Origin: Natronomonas gomsonensis
Lineage (GTDB): Archaea; Halobacteriota; Halobacteria; Halobacteriales; Haloarculaceae
Length of the DNA: 64,000 bases
Direction of reading: 5' to 3'
Assembly (NCBI RefSeq): GCF_024300825.1
Contig: NZ_CP101323.1
Coordinates: 1,860,001 to 1,924,000 of the forward strand
The notes beneath the pieces were generated by a model, which had not been told where the DNA came from, searched no databases, and worked only from the letters and a program-made list of their open reading frames with translations. Below are positions 53,305-61,207 of this stretch, one piece after another (position 1 is the first letter of the stretch; every line of letters starts with the position of its first letter). The position numbers and the translations under genes were made by a program.

Positions 53305-54204
53305 TTATCTGCGGTCGTACACCGCCACGGCACGGTCGGCGCGGGTCGACCAACCGTTGGGGTTCCGTCGTGGACTGCGGTCGGCATAGCGGGCGAACAG
53401 TCCGTGTTTGTAGCCGGCGACGCTCCCGACGACGACGTCTCGGCCATTGGCGAACCAACTGGTCGGTTTCGCATCGCCGCGGGCGACGTCCCGCAACGTC
53501 GAAGCTGCGTCGGTGAACGCGTGTCGAACCGTCCGGAGTGACACCGTCGGATGGACGCCGTAGTTCTTCGCCATCCGATAGGCCAGCGAGCGATACCGGG
53601 TGCGCCAGTTCCGTTCGGTCATTCCGCCGTCGGTGGCAGCCTCGCGGGCGACGCACATGTCGGCGTCCCACGCTACCTCGTAGTCGAGGCCGGCCAGCCG
53701 GTGGGCCGCATCGCGGGCGCCGCCGGTTTCGAGGTACTCGTCGAAGCCGTCCAACTCTTCTAACACCTCCCGAGCGAAGGCGGCGTTGCCGCCGTTGAAG
53801 TACGTAACCTTCCGTCCGCGGATGGTGCGTGACTCGCTCGTGTCGGTGGCGACGCCGGCGCGGAGCTGTTCGTGGGTCGGGCCGGTGACCGCGTCGGCGC
53901 TTTCGAGTGCGACGGTGGCCGCATCGAGCCATCCCTCCTCGACGGCCAGAGTGGGGTTGACGAACGCGACGGCACCGCCACGGGCGCGGTCGAGGCCGGC
54001 GTTCCGGGCGACGTTGACGTTTCGGTCGTCGATTTCGACGAGCACCGACACGTCCTCGCGCTCCCTGACCATCCCGCTGGTTCCGTCCGTGGAGGGGCCG
54101 TTGACGACGACGACCTCGGCGGGGTCCTCGGCTGTGAGCGCGTCGAGACAGCCGCCGAGCTCGTCGCGGTCGTTCAGCGTCGGTACCACCACCGAGAGGT
54201 CCAT
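53305..54204 (-). CDS. Family 2 glycosyltransferase
   Basis: A 299-residue GT-A fold protein. VVVPTLNDRDELGGCL, VVVNGPSTDGT and a variant metal region AFVNPTLAVEEGW (usual DxD replaced by NPT) are visible. FNGGNAAFAREVLEELDGFDE is the typical acceptor-side block. Gene order (methyltransferase then glycosyltransferase, same strand, 46-base gap) hints at modification of a glycan or lipid. The replaced DxD leaves catalytic activity open. Confidence 0.85.
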   Translation of the reverse strand: MDLSVVVPTLNDRDELGGCLDALTAEDPAEVVVVNGPSTDGTSGMVREREDVSVLVEIDDRNVNVARNAGLDRARGGAVAFVNPTLAVEEGWLDAATVALESADAVTGPTHEQLRAGVATDTSESRTIRGRKVTYFNGGNAAFAREVLEELDGFDEYLETGGARDAAHRLAGLDYEVAWDADMCVAREAATDGGMTERNWRTRYRSLAYRMAKNYGVHPTVSLRTVRHAFTDAASTLRDVARGDAKPTSWFANGRDVVVGSVAGYKHGLFARYADRSPRRNPNGWSTRADRAVAVYDRR

Positions 54205-54250
54205 ACTCCGCCGTAGCGCGCCCGATGCCTAAAAGTTCCGCGGGTTCGCC

Positions 54251-54961
54251 TCACTCGTCGGTGCGGGCGTCCCAGTAGGAAACCGACGCAAGACGGTCGC
54301 CGACCGGCGTCCGTCCCACTGCGGTGTCGAGCGCCCGGAACGGACGGGCGACCCACCCGGGAACCGCCCGATAGAAACCGTACGGGACGACGAAATCGTG
54401 GGCAGCGTCGGCCAACTCGAGGTCGGCACCGACGAGCAACTCCCGTACCTCCCGCTCGGAGTAGAGTCGCGACCCCATCGGCAGCGCCCAGTTGTAAATC
54501 GAGCGCGTGGAGTAGCGGTTGAACGTATCGAAGAACACCTGATTCTTCGAGACGCGGCGGAGTTCGGCCATGAACGCCTCCGGGTCAGGCGCGAGGTGGA
54601 AAAACCGCATCGCGAAGACGGAATCGAAGTAGTCGTCGGGGAACGGCAGTCGACTCGCGTCGGCCTGCATGAAATCGAGGCTGTCGGTGACGCCGGCTGC
54701 GCGGGCCTTCGCCCGACCCTGTTCGAGCATCGCTTCGGAGATGTCGACGCCGACGATGTCGGCGCCACGGTCGGCGAGCATGACGGTGAACCGCCCCGTC
54801 CCGCAGGCGACTTCGAGGACGCGTTTGCCGTCCAGCGGCGCCAACGCGTCCAACACTGCTTCCTTCTCACGCCGGTCGATGAAGCGGCCTCCCTGCGAGA
54901 AGCGTTTGTCGTCGTACGCCTCCGCGATGTCGTCGGCCTGATACCACTCCTGTCCCTTCAC
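54251..54961 (-). CDS. Class I SAM-dependent methyltransferase
   Basis: A 236-residue protein starting at GTG 54961 (MKGQEWYQADDIAEAYDD). The AdoMet motifs are VLEVACGTGRFTVML (motif I), VGVDISEAMLEQ (motif II) and QADASRLPFPDDYFDSV (motif III), as in the UbiE/methyltransf_11 group. A CTTTTATG box at 54987-54994 fixes the GTG start as leaderless. Sequence upstream is open but is AT-rich intergenic DNA. The substrate is unknown; see the downstream glycosyltransferase. Confidence 0.88.
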   Translation of the reverse strand: MKGQEWYQADDIAEAYDDKRFSQGGRFIDRREKEAVLDALAPLDGKRVLEVACGTGRFTVMLADRGADIVGVDISEAMLEQGRAKARAAGVTDSLDFMQADASRLPFPDDYFDSVFAMRFFHLAPDPEAFMAELRRVSKNQVFFDTFNRYSTRSIYNWALPMGSRLYSEREVRELLVGADLELADAAHDFVVPYGFYRAVPGWVARPFRALDTAVGRTPVGDRLASVSYWDARTDE

Positions 54962-55358
54962 GCTACTCGAACCGACCCACCCGGAGCATAAAAGAATGCT
55001 GGATACAACGGCCACGGAGGCACCCTGCTTCCGACTGCGCGCGACCCACGTCGCGTTCGGCGGCCGCGCTGACGAGTGCCGTTGTGACCGATGGGTGGGA
55101 GATCCGGCCCTCCGAACTATAGTTGGATATTTGGTACTTTTGGGGCCGAACCTCTCTGTTCGACGAAACACCACGGCGGAGTTGTTCCAAAGAATGTGAA
55201 TGAACGTCCATCCGGCGGCAATTTTTGGGGCGTATTTCAGGACGGTACTACATGACGGAATACAGAGTATAAGGGGCCATAATACACACTTGAGTGTACC
55301 TATTGTTTTGTTACCCATATAGCGAAGGTTTACCAGTGGGTTCCACTCACGGACCTGT
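54962..55358. other. AT-rich intergenic region between methyltransferase and HTH gene
   Basis: Almost 400 bases without a convincing gene. It holds the methyltransferase promoter (54987-54994), a perfect 10-bp palindrome AACTATAGTT (55115-55124), the inverted repeat ACACT-TG-AGTGT (55286-55297), a CATATAG box, GGTTTACC (a likely TATA for the HTH gene) and AGTGG-GTT-CCACT (55335-55347). From about 55110 the composition is markedly richer in A and T than the rest of the window. A 67-codon open frame at 54996-55199 lacks coding character. Confidence 0.6.
55335..55347 (+). promoter_or_regulatory. Inverted repeat between promoter and start of the HTH gene
   Basis: AGTGG-GTT-CCACT lies 12 bases before ATG 55359 and just after the likely TATA (GGTTTACC, 55327-55334). 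A regulator bound here would block initiation, so autoregulation by the encoded HTH protein is plausible. Confidence 0.45.
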
Positions 55359-55637
55359 ATGAGCACGACCACGGAGGAACGCTCACGCCAGACCGACTCG
55401 CCGCTGTCAGACCCAGAGTTCCGCGAGCGGCTCCGGGAACTCCCCCCGAGCGCCAAACTCGTCGCGAAGGTCCTGGAGGACGCCTCGCCGCTCTCGCAGG
55501 GACAACTCGCCGAGGAGTCGCTGCTCCCCGACCGCACCGTCCGCTATGCGCTCAACCGACTCGAAGAGGAGGACCTCGTCGACTCCCGGTACTCCTTCCA
55601 CGACGCGCGCAAGCAAGTGTACTTCCTCATCGACTAA
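55359..55637 (+). CDS. Small winged-helix transcriptional regulator (MarR/TrmB-like)
   Basis: A 92-residue single-domain protein. After a 25-residue polar tail, the winged helix reads LPPSAKLVAKVLEDASPLSQGQLAEESLLPDRTVRYALNRLEEEDLV, with recognition helix around PDRTVRYALNRL and a wing SRYSFHDARKQVYFLI. There is no ligand domain, so it is a minimal repressor or activator of a type common in haloarchaea. It has a long AT-rich upstream region with several dyads, which suggests tight control. Confidence 0.82.
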   Translation: MSTTTEERSRQTDSPLSDPEFRERLRELPPSAKLVAKVLEDASPLSQGQLAEESLLPDRTVRYALNRLEEEDLVDSRYSFHDARKQVYFLID

Positions 55638-55727
55638 CCCGCTCTTTCCTTTCTCGGAGGGGTTTTCGCGTCGTCAGCGCCCGCAGCGAAGCCCACAACT
55701 AAGCCACCGCCGCCCCACGGGAACGGT

Positions 55728-56498
55728 ATGCACGTAGAGCGCGTGCCCGTCGACGTTCCCACTCGGGCACCGACCGGACGGACCGCCTGTTACGTCGTCG
55801 GCGACAACGCGGCCTTGCTCGTCGACCCACCGGTGCTCGACGAGCGCATCGAACGCCACCTTGCCGACGTCGAACACGTCGCCGTCACCCACCATCACCC
55901 GGACCACGTCGGCGCAGTCGCCGACTACGCCGAGGCCGCCGACGCGGCCGTCTGGTGTCGGTACGGCCGCGAGAGTCAGTTCCAAGACGCGACCGGCGCG
56001 ATTCCCGACCACACCTTCCGCGAGGGCACGACGATACCGACCGATGACGGCGACGTGACCGTCCGGGAGACGCCCGGTCACGCCCCCGAACACGTCGCCT
56101 TCGGGGCCGGCGACGACCTCCTCTCCGGAGACCTCGCCGTCGCCGCCGGGAGCGTCGTCGTCGGCGACCCCGAGGGTGACGTACGCGCCTATCTCACCAG
56201 TCTCCGCCGCGTGTGGGCGATGGACCCCGCCCGGCTATACCCCAGCCACGGGCCCGTCATCGAGGACGTTCGCGGGACCTGCGAGCGACTCATCACCCAC
56301 CGCCTCGACCGCGAACGGCGCGTCCTCGACGCCGTCGAGGCGGACAACCGAACCGTCGCCGACATCCTCGATTTCGCCTACGAGAAGGACCTCACCGGCG
56401 TCGAGGACCTCGCCGGCGCGACGGTGCGTGCCCACCTCTGGAAACTCCACCACGAGGGACGTGTTGAATGGGACGGCGCTCGGGCCGTCCCGGCCTGA
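55728..56498 (+). CDS. MBL fold metallo-hydrolase
   Basis: A 256-residue metallo-beta-lactamase fold protein. The metal-binding motif is THHHPDH (residues 54-60), later ligands are in ETPGHAPEHVAF and LSGDLAV, and YPSHGPVIEDV gives the last histidine. The C-terminal 60 residues (RLITHRLDRERRVLDAVEA) are a helical LACTB2-like domain. Relatives act on RNA or on small esters such as glyoxalase II substrates. It is followed by the YkgJ-like gene after 46 bases on the same strand. Confidence 0.87.
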   Translation: MHVERVPVDVPTRAPTGRTACYVVGDNAALLVDPPVLDERIERHLADVEHVAVTHHHPDHVGAVADYAEAADAAVWCRYGRESQFQDATGAIPDHTFREGTTIPTDDGDVTVRETPGHAPEHVAFGAGDDLLSGDLAVAAGSVVVGDPEGDVRAYLTSLRRVWAMDPARLYPSHGPVIEDVRGTCERLITHRLDRERRVLDAVEADNRTVADILDFAYEKDLTGVEDLAGATVRAHLWKLHHEGRVEWDGARAVPA

Positions 56499-56544
56499 AC
56501 CGGTCGAACACGCCCCTTATCAGCGTCGACCCGAAAGGCGGGGC

Positions 56545-57243
56545 ATGGAGAGCCTCGAAACCGAACTCGACCGGGCGCGTGACCTCTCGGTGGCCGAGTT
56601 GGCCGACGCCATCGAGTCCATCGGCTTCGAGTGTACCCGCTGTGGCGCCTGCTGTAAGGCGAACGAACCCGCGGACGGCGACGGCGAGACGGAGCCTCAC
56701 ACTGCGACGCTGTTCCCCGAGGAGGCCCGTGAACTGCAGGACGCCCCCGCCGAGGAATTCGAGGAGGCCTACGACTGGCGAGACGTTGCTCGCCCGATGC
56801 CCTACGGCCTCTCGGAGGGTGACGACGGCCCCGAAGGCGAGACCTTCGAGTGGGCCATCCAGACCGACGCCTGTGGCGACTGCACCTTCTACGAGGAAGC
56901 CGAGGACGGCACCGGCGCCTGTACCGTCCACGACAGCAGGCCGCTCGTGTGTCGTACGTACCCGTTCAGCGTCGCGTTGGGCGGGACGAGCGAACCGATG
57001 GGCGAGGCCGTCGACCGTGAGGGCCTCGTCCGCGCCCACGAGTGTGAGGGACTCGGTCGGGACATCTCCCGAAACGAGGCCGAAGACCTCGCTGCGGCGC
57101 TGAAGGAACGCGCCGTCAGGGAACTCGAGGAGGCCATCTCGCTTCGGGACCGTTATGAACCCCGTTCCGACGTAAACGGCGTCGTCGTTCACGACTCGGA
57201 GGGCGCCAAGCGCCCCGACGGCACATCTCTTGAGGAGCGGTAA
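56545..57243 (+). CDS. YkgJ-family cysteine cluster protein
   Basis: A 232-residue protein with the CxxCxxCC cluster ECTRCGACCK near residues 31-40 and further cysteines in DACGDCTFY, GACTVHDSRPLVCRTYPF and HECEG. This is the pattern of the YkgJ/UPF0153 zinc- or iron-cluster family. The C-terminal third is helical and charged. Its function is unknown; in some lineages these proteins are associated with flagellar or oxidoreductase genes. Start ATG 56545 is well spaced after the MBL gene; upstream sequence in frame overlaps that gene. Confidence 0.86.
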   Translation: MESLETELDRARDLSVAELADAIESIGFECTRCGACCKANEPADGDGETEPHTATLFPEEARELQDAPAEEFEEAYDWRDVARPMPYGLSEGDDGPEGETFEWAIQTDACGDCTFYEEAEDGTGACTVHDSRPLVCRTYPFSVALGGTSEPMGEAVDREGLVRAHECEGLGRDISRNEAEDLAAALKERAVRELEEAISLRDRYEPRSDVNGVVVHDSEGAKRPDGTSLEER

Positions 57244-57301
57244 CTCCCTCGACAGTCGGTACCTTCTATACGCGTCACACACATGTCGTGACCGAAGGTC
57301 T

Positions 57302-57697
57302 ATGGAAATCTCCGATAAACTCCTGTGTCTGTTCAGTGCCGAGGTCGAGGAGACCGAGGACCGGTTCGTCGTCGAGGTTCCTCGCCGCGAAATCGAAACC
57401 GGTGCCGTCGGTCCCGGCGACACCTACCGGGTCGCATTGATTGCCGGCGAGGGCGGCAGTACGGCCGACGCCGAGGATGCCCCCGAGGAAACGCCGAGCG
57501 ACGAACCCCAACCGCCCGTCGAACCGGGCGAAATCCGCTACGTCGAAATCGAGGACCTCGGCAAGCAGGGCGACGGCATCGCCCGCGTCGAGCGCGGCTA
57601 CGTCATCATCGTCCCCGGTGGCGAGGTCGGCGAGCGCGTCAAAATCGAGGTCTCGGAAGTGAAATCCAACTTCGCGGTCGGCGAGATTCTGGACTGA
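57302..57697 (+). CDS. TRAM domain protein
   Basis: A 131-residue protein. The N-terminal half (MEISDKLLCLFSAEVEETED) is a small beta domain followed by an acidic proline-rich linker. The C-terminal 55 residues form a TRAM domain: RYVEIEDLGKQGDGIARVERGYVIIVPGG and GERVKIEVSEVKSNFAVGEI. Free TRAM proteins act as archaeal RNA chaperones, especially under cold. The start at 57302 follows a TATACG-type box by about 30 bases; an in-frame ATG at 57230 overlaps the previous gene. Confidence 0.87.
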   Translation: MEISDKLLCLFSAEVEETEDRFVVEVPRREIETGAVGPGDTYRVALIAGEGGSTADAEDAPEETPSDEPQPPVEPGEIRYVEIEDLGKQGDGIARVERGYVIIVPGGEVGERVKIEVSEVKSNFAVGEILD

Positions 57698-57822
57698 AAC
57701 CTTCTCGAACCGATCTCTCACCCCACTTCGAACGTTCCCGAGAGGGAGTCCTCGGCGCTGGCCGCGTCGAGTACGGGGCCCGAACCTGAAAACACATCCC
57801 TCCCCCGGCGTCAAGCTATCGT

Positions 57823-58002
57823 ATGACAGGCGACCGGAACGAATGGACCACCACCTTGGTATCGGGTATGGCCCTCCTCACCGTCGGAATCGTTGCTCTG
57901 GACGGAGCCCCGTGGTTCGTTCGGTATCCCGTACTGGTAGCCGCACTCCTGCTGTCGGTGGCGTCGGCCGTCCAGGCGGCGTTGGCGTCGTCTTCGCTGT
58001 GA
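57823..58002 (+). CDS. 59-residue two-helix membrane protein
   Basis: A short frame starting MTGDRNEWTTTLVSGMALL with two hydrophobic segments (about residues 12-27 and 36-55) joined by DGAPWFVRYP and ending in ASSSL. Its composition and hydrophobic pattern look like a real membrane miniprotein. I know no named family. A hairpin follows the stop codon after a few bases. Confidence 0.6.
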   Translation: MTGDRNEWTTTLVSGMALLTVGIVALDGAPWFVRYPVLVAALLLSVASAVQAALASSSL

Positions 58003-58007
58003 GATAG

Positions 58008-58025
58008 CCCGCCGTGAACGGCGGG
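58008..58025 (+). terminator. Hairpin after the 59-residue gene
   Basis: CCCGCCG-TGAA-CGGCGGG forms a perfect 7-bp stem with a 4-base loop, 5 bases after a stop codon. The same kind of hairpin occurs at ends of haloarchaeal IS200/IS605 elements, but no transposase remnant is present, so a transcript-end structure is the simpler reading. Confidence 0.4.
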
Positions 58026-58182
58026 TGGTCGTCGCTCCGACGCTCACGGCGTTTCCCCCTCGTACCAACCCACACACATTGGCCGTGCTCCACCGTCGTA
58101 TATGAACTCAAAACCACATGACTGCGGCGTGTTCACCGACCGTACCAAACCGCCTTTTGTGGTGTCCGTACAGTATCCATGT

Positions 58183-58425
58183 ATGAGCGCGACCGCAGCG
58201 GCACCGACCTCCGACCTCACCGACAAGCAACGGCAAATCCTCGCGTACCTCCGGGAGAAGGGACAGATGAAGACGTACTTCAAATCGCGACTCATCGGTG
58301 AAGCGCTCGGGCTGTCGGCCAAAGAGGTCGGCTCGAACATGACCGCTATCTGTGAGGGCAACTTCGATGTCGACGTCGAGAAGTGGGGGTACTCCTCGGG
58401 GACGACGTGGAAGGTGACGGTTTAA
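58183..58425 (+). CDS. Small HTH-type protein (probably DUF7123)
   Basis: An 80-residue protein. DLTDKQRQILAYLREKGQMKTYFKSRLIGEALGLSAKEVGSNM is a winged-helix-like arrangement, and the end EKWGYSSGTTWKVTV is a conserved wing. I recall it as haloarchaeal DUF7123 (from memory). The start is ATG 58183 with a CTTTTGT box (58154-58160) about 25 bases upstream, the same box type as before the response regulator gene. No target is known. It is convergent with the next regulator. Confidence 0.78.
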   Translation: MSATAAAPTSDLTDKQRQILAYLREKGQMKTYFKSRLIGEALGLSAKEVGSNMTAICEGNFDVDVEKWGYSSGTTWKVTV

Positions 58426-58432
58426 TCGAGAT

Positions 58433-59026
58433 TCAGGGCGTGTACCGGACGAAGTCGTCGGCCTCGTCGGCGAAGGCGACGGCGTCAGCTCCAAACGAGT
58501 CGGCGTACCGAACGACGAGCGTCAACAGCGTCTCCGGGCGCTCGATTTCGTAGCCGTCATCGCGGGTCAGGAGCCCCGCGGACTCCAGTTCTGCGGCGTA
58601 CTTCGACACCGTCGACCGCGAGACGCCGACGGAGTCGGCGATGTCGCTTCCGCTGGCGTCGGGTTCGCGGAGCAACGCGATGAGCATTCGGCGCGGCGTC
58701 TCCCGGCGGAGATAGCCGAGCGCTCGCTGTTCGAACTCCGAGAACCGGTCGGCGGGGAAGTACCGCTTGTAGTCGCCGTCCTTGCGATGTTCGACGGTTC
58801 CGTCGCCGTCGAGTCGCCGGAGGTGGTGTTGTGTTTCGCCGGTTCCGAGCTGGAGGTCGTCACGGAGCTTCGAGAAGTGCGCCCCCGGCGTGGCGGCGAG
58901 GTAGCCGACGATGGCGTCGCGAACGTCACTCGTGTCGTCGGAGAGACGGACCAGCGGTGTCGTCGCTCCCAGCGCCGCGAAGCGCTTCAGCGTCGCCCGC
59001 TTGCTCTCGTCGACCTCCTCGGTCAT
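58433..59026 (-). CDS. Transcriptional regulator with two winged helices
   Basis: A 197-residue protein. The N-terminal winged helix is VRDAIVGYLAATPGAHFSKLRDDLQLGTGETQHHLRRLDGDGTVEH and the second is ALLREPDASGSDIADSVGVSRSTVSKYAAELESAGL, followed by a short beta/helix tail. This is the haloarchaeal duplicated winged-helix layout. ATG 59026 is chosen because a TTTTAG box is about 25-30 bases upstream; an in-frame ATG at 59044 is also possible. The regulon is unknown. Confidence 0.85.
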   Translation of the reverse strand: MTEEVDESKRATLKRFAALGATTPLVRLSDDTSDVRDAIVGYLAATPGAHFSKLRDDLQLGTGETQHHLRRLDGDGTVEHRKDGDYKRYFPADRFSEFEQRALGYLRRETPRRMLIALLREPDASGSDIADSVGVSRSTVSKYAAELESAGLLTRDDGYEIERPETLLTLVVRYADSFGADAVAFADEADDFVRYTP

Positions 59027-59090
59027 TACGCCACCTTTGGCCATTGGACGCTAAAACAGCTTCGCCCCCGATTTCCGGATTTTAAAGGGG

Positions 59091-60236
59091 TCAGTTCTTC
59101 TCGGACTCTAGCTCCTCGTCGGCATCGGCCGGCACCTCTTCGTCCATCTCCGCGATGACCTCGTCGGGGTCTTTGATGTCGGCGGTGTCGGCCCCCTCCT
59201 TGATGGCTTGGGCCTCCTGTTCCATCTTCTCGACGTCCATTTCGGTCTCCTGTTCGATTTGCCCGAGAATCTCCTCGATGTCGTCGAGGCCGAGCAACTC
59301 GCGGGTCTCCGAATCGAATTCGAGTCCCTCCAACAGCTCGGATTGGCTCTCTACGTCGCTGCCGGTGAGGTGTTTGCCGTATCGGGACAGCAGCGAGGTG
59401 AGTTCCTGCGGGAGGACGAACGTCGTCGAGTCGCTGGTGCCGATTTCCTCCAGCGTCTCCATCCCGCGTTCGATGATGGCGCGTTCGCCCATCGAATCGG
59501 CGGATTTCGCGCGCAGCACCGTCGAGATGGCGTCACCCTGGGCTTCCAGAATCTGGCTCTGTTTTTCACCCTGGGCGCGGATGATGTTCGAGGACTTGTC
59601 ACCCTCGGCCTTCTCGATGGCGGAGCGCCGTTCACCCTGAGCTTCCAGAATCATCGCCCGCCGCTTCCGCTCGGCGGAGGTCTGCTGTTCCATCGCCTGC
59701 TGGACGTCCTTCGAGGGGTTGACCTCCCGGACCTCGACGCTCTCGACGCGGATACCCCACTCGTCGGTGGGTTCGTCCAGTTCCTTTCGAATCTTGGCGT
59801 TGATTTCCTGTCGCTTGTTCAGCGTGTCGTCTAACTCCATGTCGCCCAACACCGCCCGGAGCGTCGTCTGGGCGAGGTTCGAGACGGCCTTCTTGTAGTT
59901 GTCGACCTCCAGAAACGCCTTCTTTGCGTCCATCACCTTGATGTAGACGACGGCGTCGGCGGTCACCGGCGAGTTGTCACGCGTGATGGCCTCCTGTCGC
60001 GGCACGTCGAGCGTCTGGGTCCGCATGTCGAAGGTGTACGTCCGCGAGACGAACGGCGGGACGAAGTTGATGCCCGGTTCGAGCAGTTTGCGGTACTCGC
60101 CGAACACCGTCAGGGCGCGCTTCTCGTAGGCGTTGACGATTTCGACGGCCTGATACACCGCCGCCACCGCCACTGCAAGCAGCAGTAGCGCGACGACCGG
60201 CAACACCACGCCGCCCAACTGGAGGGGAACGAACAT
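59091..60236 (-). CDS. SPFH/band 7 (stomatin-like) membrane protein
   Basis: A 381-residue protein. One N-terminal membrane helix (residues 8-32) leads into the SPFH domain (ALTVFGEYRKLLEPGINFVPPFVSRTYTFD, DNSPVTADAVVYIKV), a long coiled coil (QGERRSAIEKAEGDKSSNIIRAQGEKQ) and an acidic C-terminal extension rich in Glu, Asp and Gln. It should oligomerise on the membrane inner face and is regularly paired with NfeD proteins. The NfeD gene lies 66 bases upstream on the same strand. The acidic tail is longer than in bacterial stomatins. Confidence 0.92.
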   Translation of the reverse strand: MFVPLQLGGVVLPVVALLLLAVAVAAVYQAVEIVNAYEKRALTVFGEYRKLLEPGINFVPPFVSRTYTFDMRTQTLDVPRQEAITRDNSPVTADAVVYIKVMDAKKAFLEVDNYKKAVSNLAQTTLRAVLGDMELDDTLNKRQEINAKIRKELDEPTDEWGIRVESVEVREVNPSKDVQQAMEQQTSAERKRRAMILEAQGERRSAIEKAEGDKSSNIIRAQGEKQSQILEAQGDAISTVLRAKSADSMGERAIIERGMETLEEIGTSDSTTFVLPQELTSLLSRYGKHLTGSDVESQSELLEGLEFDSETRELLGLDDIEEILGQIEQETEMDVEKMEQEAQAIKEGADTADIKDPDEVIAEMDEEVPADADEELESEKN

Positions 60237-60302
60237 AGCCCATGTTCGGACGAACGGTGCATAAGGGTTCGCCCGGAAGCGGCCTCACGGACGCTCCTGT
60301 CC

Positions 60303-60878
60303 CTACACCGCTTCGCTCTCGCCGTCGCGTTCGTCGTCGCTCTCGCGCTCCCGGTTCCGGCGCGCCTCCCGGGCGAGTTCGCGGTCGATGTCGTCGTCCA
60401 ACCCCGACATCGATTCGACGGTAAGGACGTTGCCACCGCCAGGGTCGACGACCATCACCTCCTCGCCCTCCTCGATGTCGCCGTCGAGCGCGCGGGCCTG
60501 GTAGTAGGGGTTGAACCCGCCGCTGTCGAGTTTTACCTCACCGCCGCTTTTCGTGACGCGTTCGGTCACTCGACCCGTCTTCCCCTGCAGCGACGCCGAG
60601 TCGCTGGTCCGACCGGTTCCCTTGCCGCCGTAGAAATCGAAGGTCCGATAGACGTAGAGTGCGGCCCCACCGGCGGCCAAGACGACGGCAGCGAGCACGA
60701 GCGGCAGCGCCGCACTCGGCAGGAGTCCGCTGACGAGGAGGCCGACGAGGCCCGCAGCGAGCAGCGCGATACCGATGACGATGAAGTGTGCGCCGGGGGC
60801 GAACGCCTCCATCACCATCAGTCCCGCGCCGGCGAGGATGAGCAGGAACGGCACCGAGTACCCGAACAGTTCCGCCAT
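60303..60878 (-). CDS. NfeD family membrane protein
   Basis: A 191-residue protein. Three to four N-terminal membrane helices (about residues 8-80) are followed by the C-terminal OB-fold of NfeD: LQGKTGRVTERVTKSGGEVKLDSGGFNPYYQARALDGD and GEEVMVVDPGGGNVLTVESM. The OB-fold ends at about residue 160 and is followed by an arginine/glutamate tail. NfeD proteins act with SPFH proteins in membrane-domain organisation or proteolysis. It precedes the SPFH gene on the same strand. Confidence 0.9.
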   Translation of the reverse strand: MAELFGYSVPFLLILAGAGLMVMEAFAPGAHFIVIGIALLAAGLVGLLVSGLLPSAALPLVLAAVVLAAGGAALYVYRTFDFYGGKGTGRTSDSASLQGKTGRVTERVTKSGGEVKLDSGGFNPYYQARALDGDIEEGEEVMVVDPGGGNVLTVESMSGLDDDIDRELAREARRNRERESDDERDGESEAV

Positions 60879-60917
60879 ACCCCGCGGTAGGGGTTCCCGG
60901 TGGTTAACGCTTCGCCC

Positions 60918-61124
60918 CTACACGAACAGCCGCGAAATGATGAACAGCGCGAAGGCGATGCCGAGCAAAAAGAAGAGTGTCCCCTCCAGCGTCGGGTCAC
61001 CGGCCTCGATGGGTTCCGACTCTCTGACGCTTCCGTCGGTCACCTCGGCCTCCCGCTGTTCGATGTCGGACAGCGAGAACTCCCACGACTCGTCGTCGGC
61101 GTCGTCGGCGTTCCGGTCGTTCAT
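60918..61124 (-). CDS. Small tail-anchored protein (probably DUF7312)
   Basis: A 68-residue protein starting MNDRNADDADDESWEFSLSDIE. It has an acidic soluble part and one C-terminal membrane helix (about residues 48-66, EGTLFFLLGIAFALFIISRLFV), hence a tail-anchored arrangement. I recall it as a haloarchaeal DUF7312-type protein (from memory). It lies 39 bases upstream of nfeD on the same strand and so may belong to the SPFH/NfeD membrane group. Confidence 0.75.
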   Translation of the reverse strand: MNDRNADDADDESWEFSLSDIEQREAEVTDGSVRESEPIEAGDPTLEGTLFFLLGIAFALFIISRLFV

Positions 61125-61207
61125 ATCGGTCGTAGCGGACCCGCTAATAAATGGCTGTCGAGACCCACGAAACGCCTATATCGGAACGGCGCCTCCGTGT
61201 GGTAGTC

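Noticed and set aside
54996..55199. 67-codon open frame in the AT-rich intergenic region
   Set aside because: Unlike its neighbours it is not acidic, has no domain features and no well-placed promoter; it lies over the methyltransferase upstream region.
58003..58060. Hairpin suggestive of an IS200/IS605 end
   Set aside because: No transposase or accessory gene remnant and no second end were found nearby.
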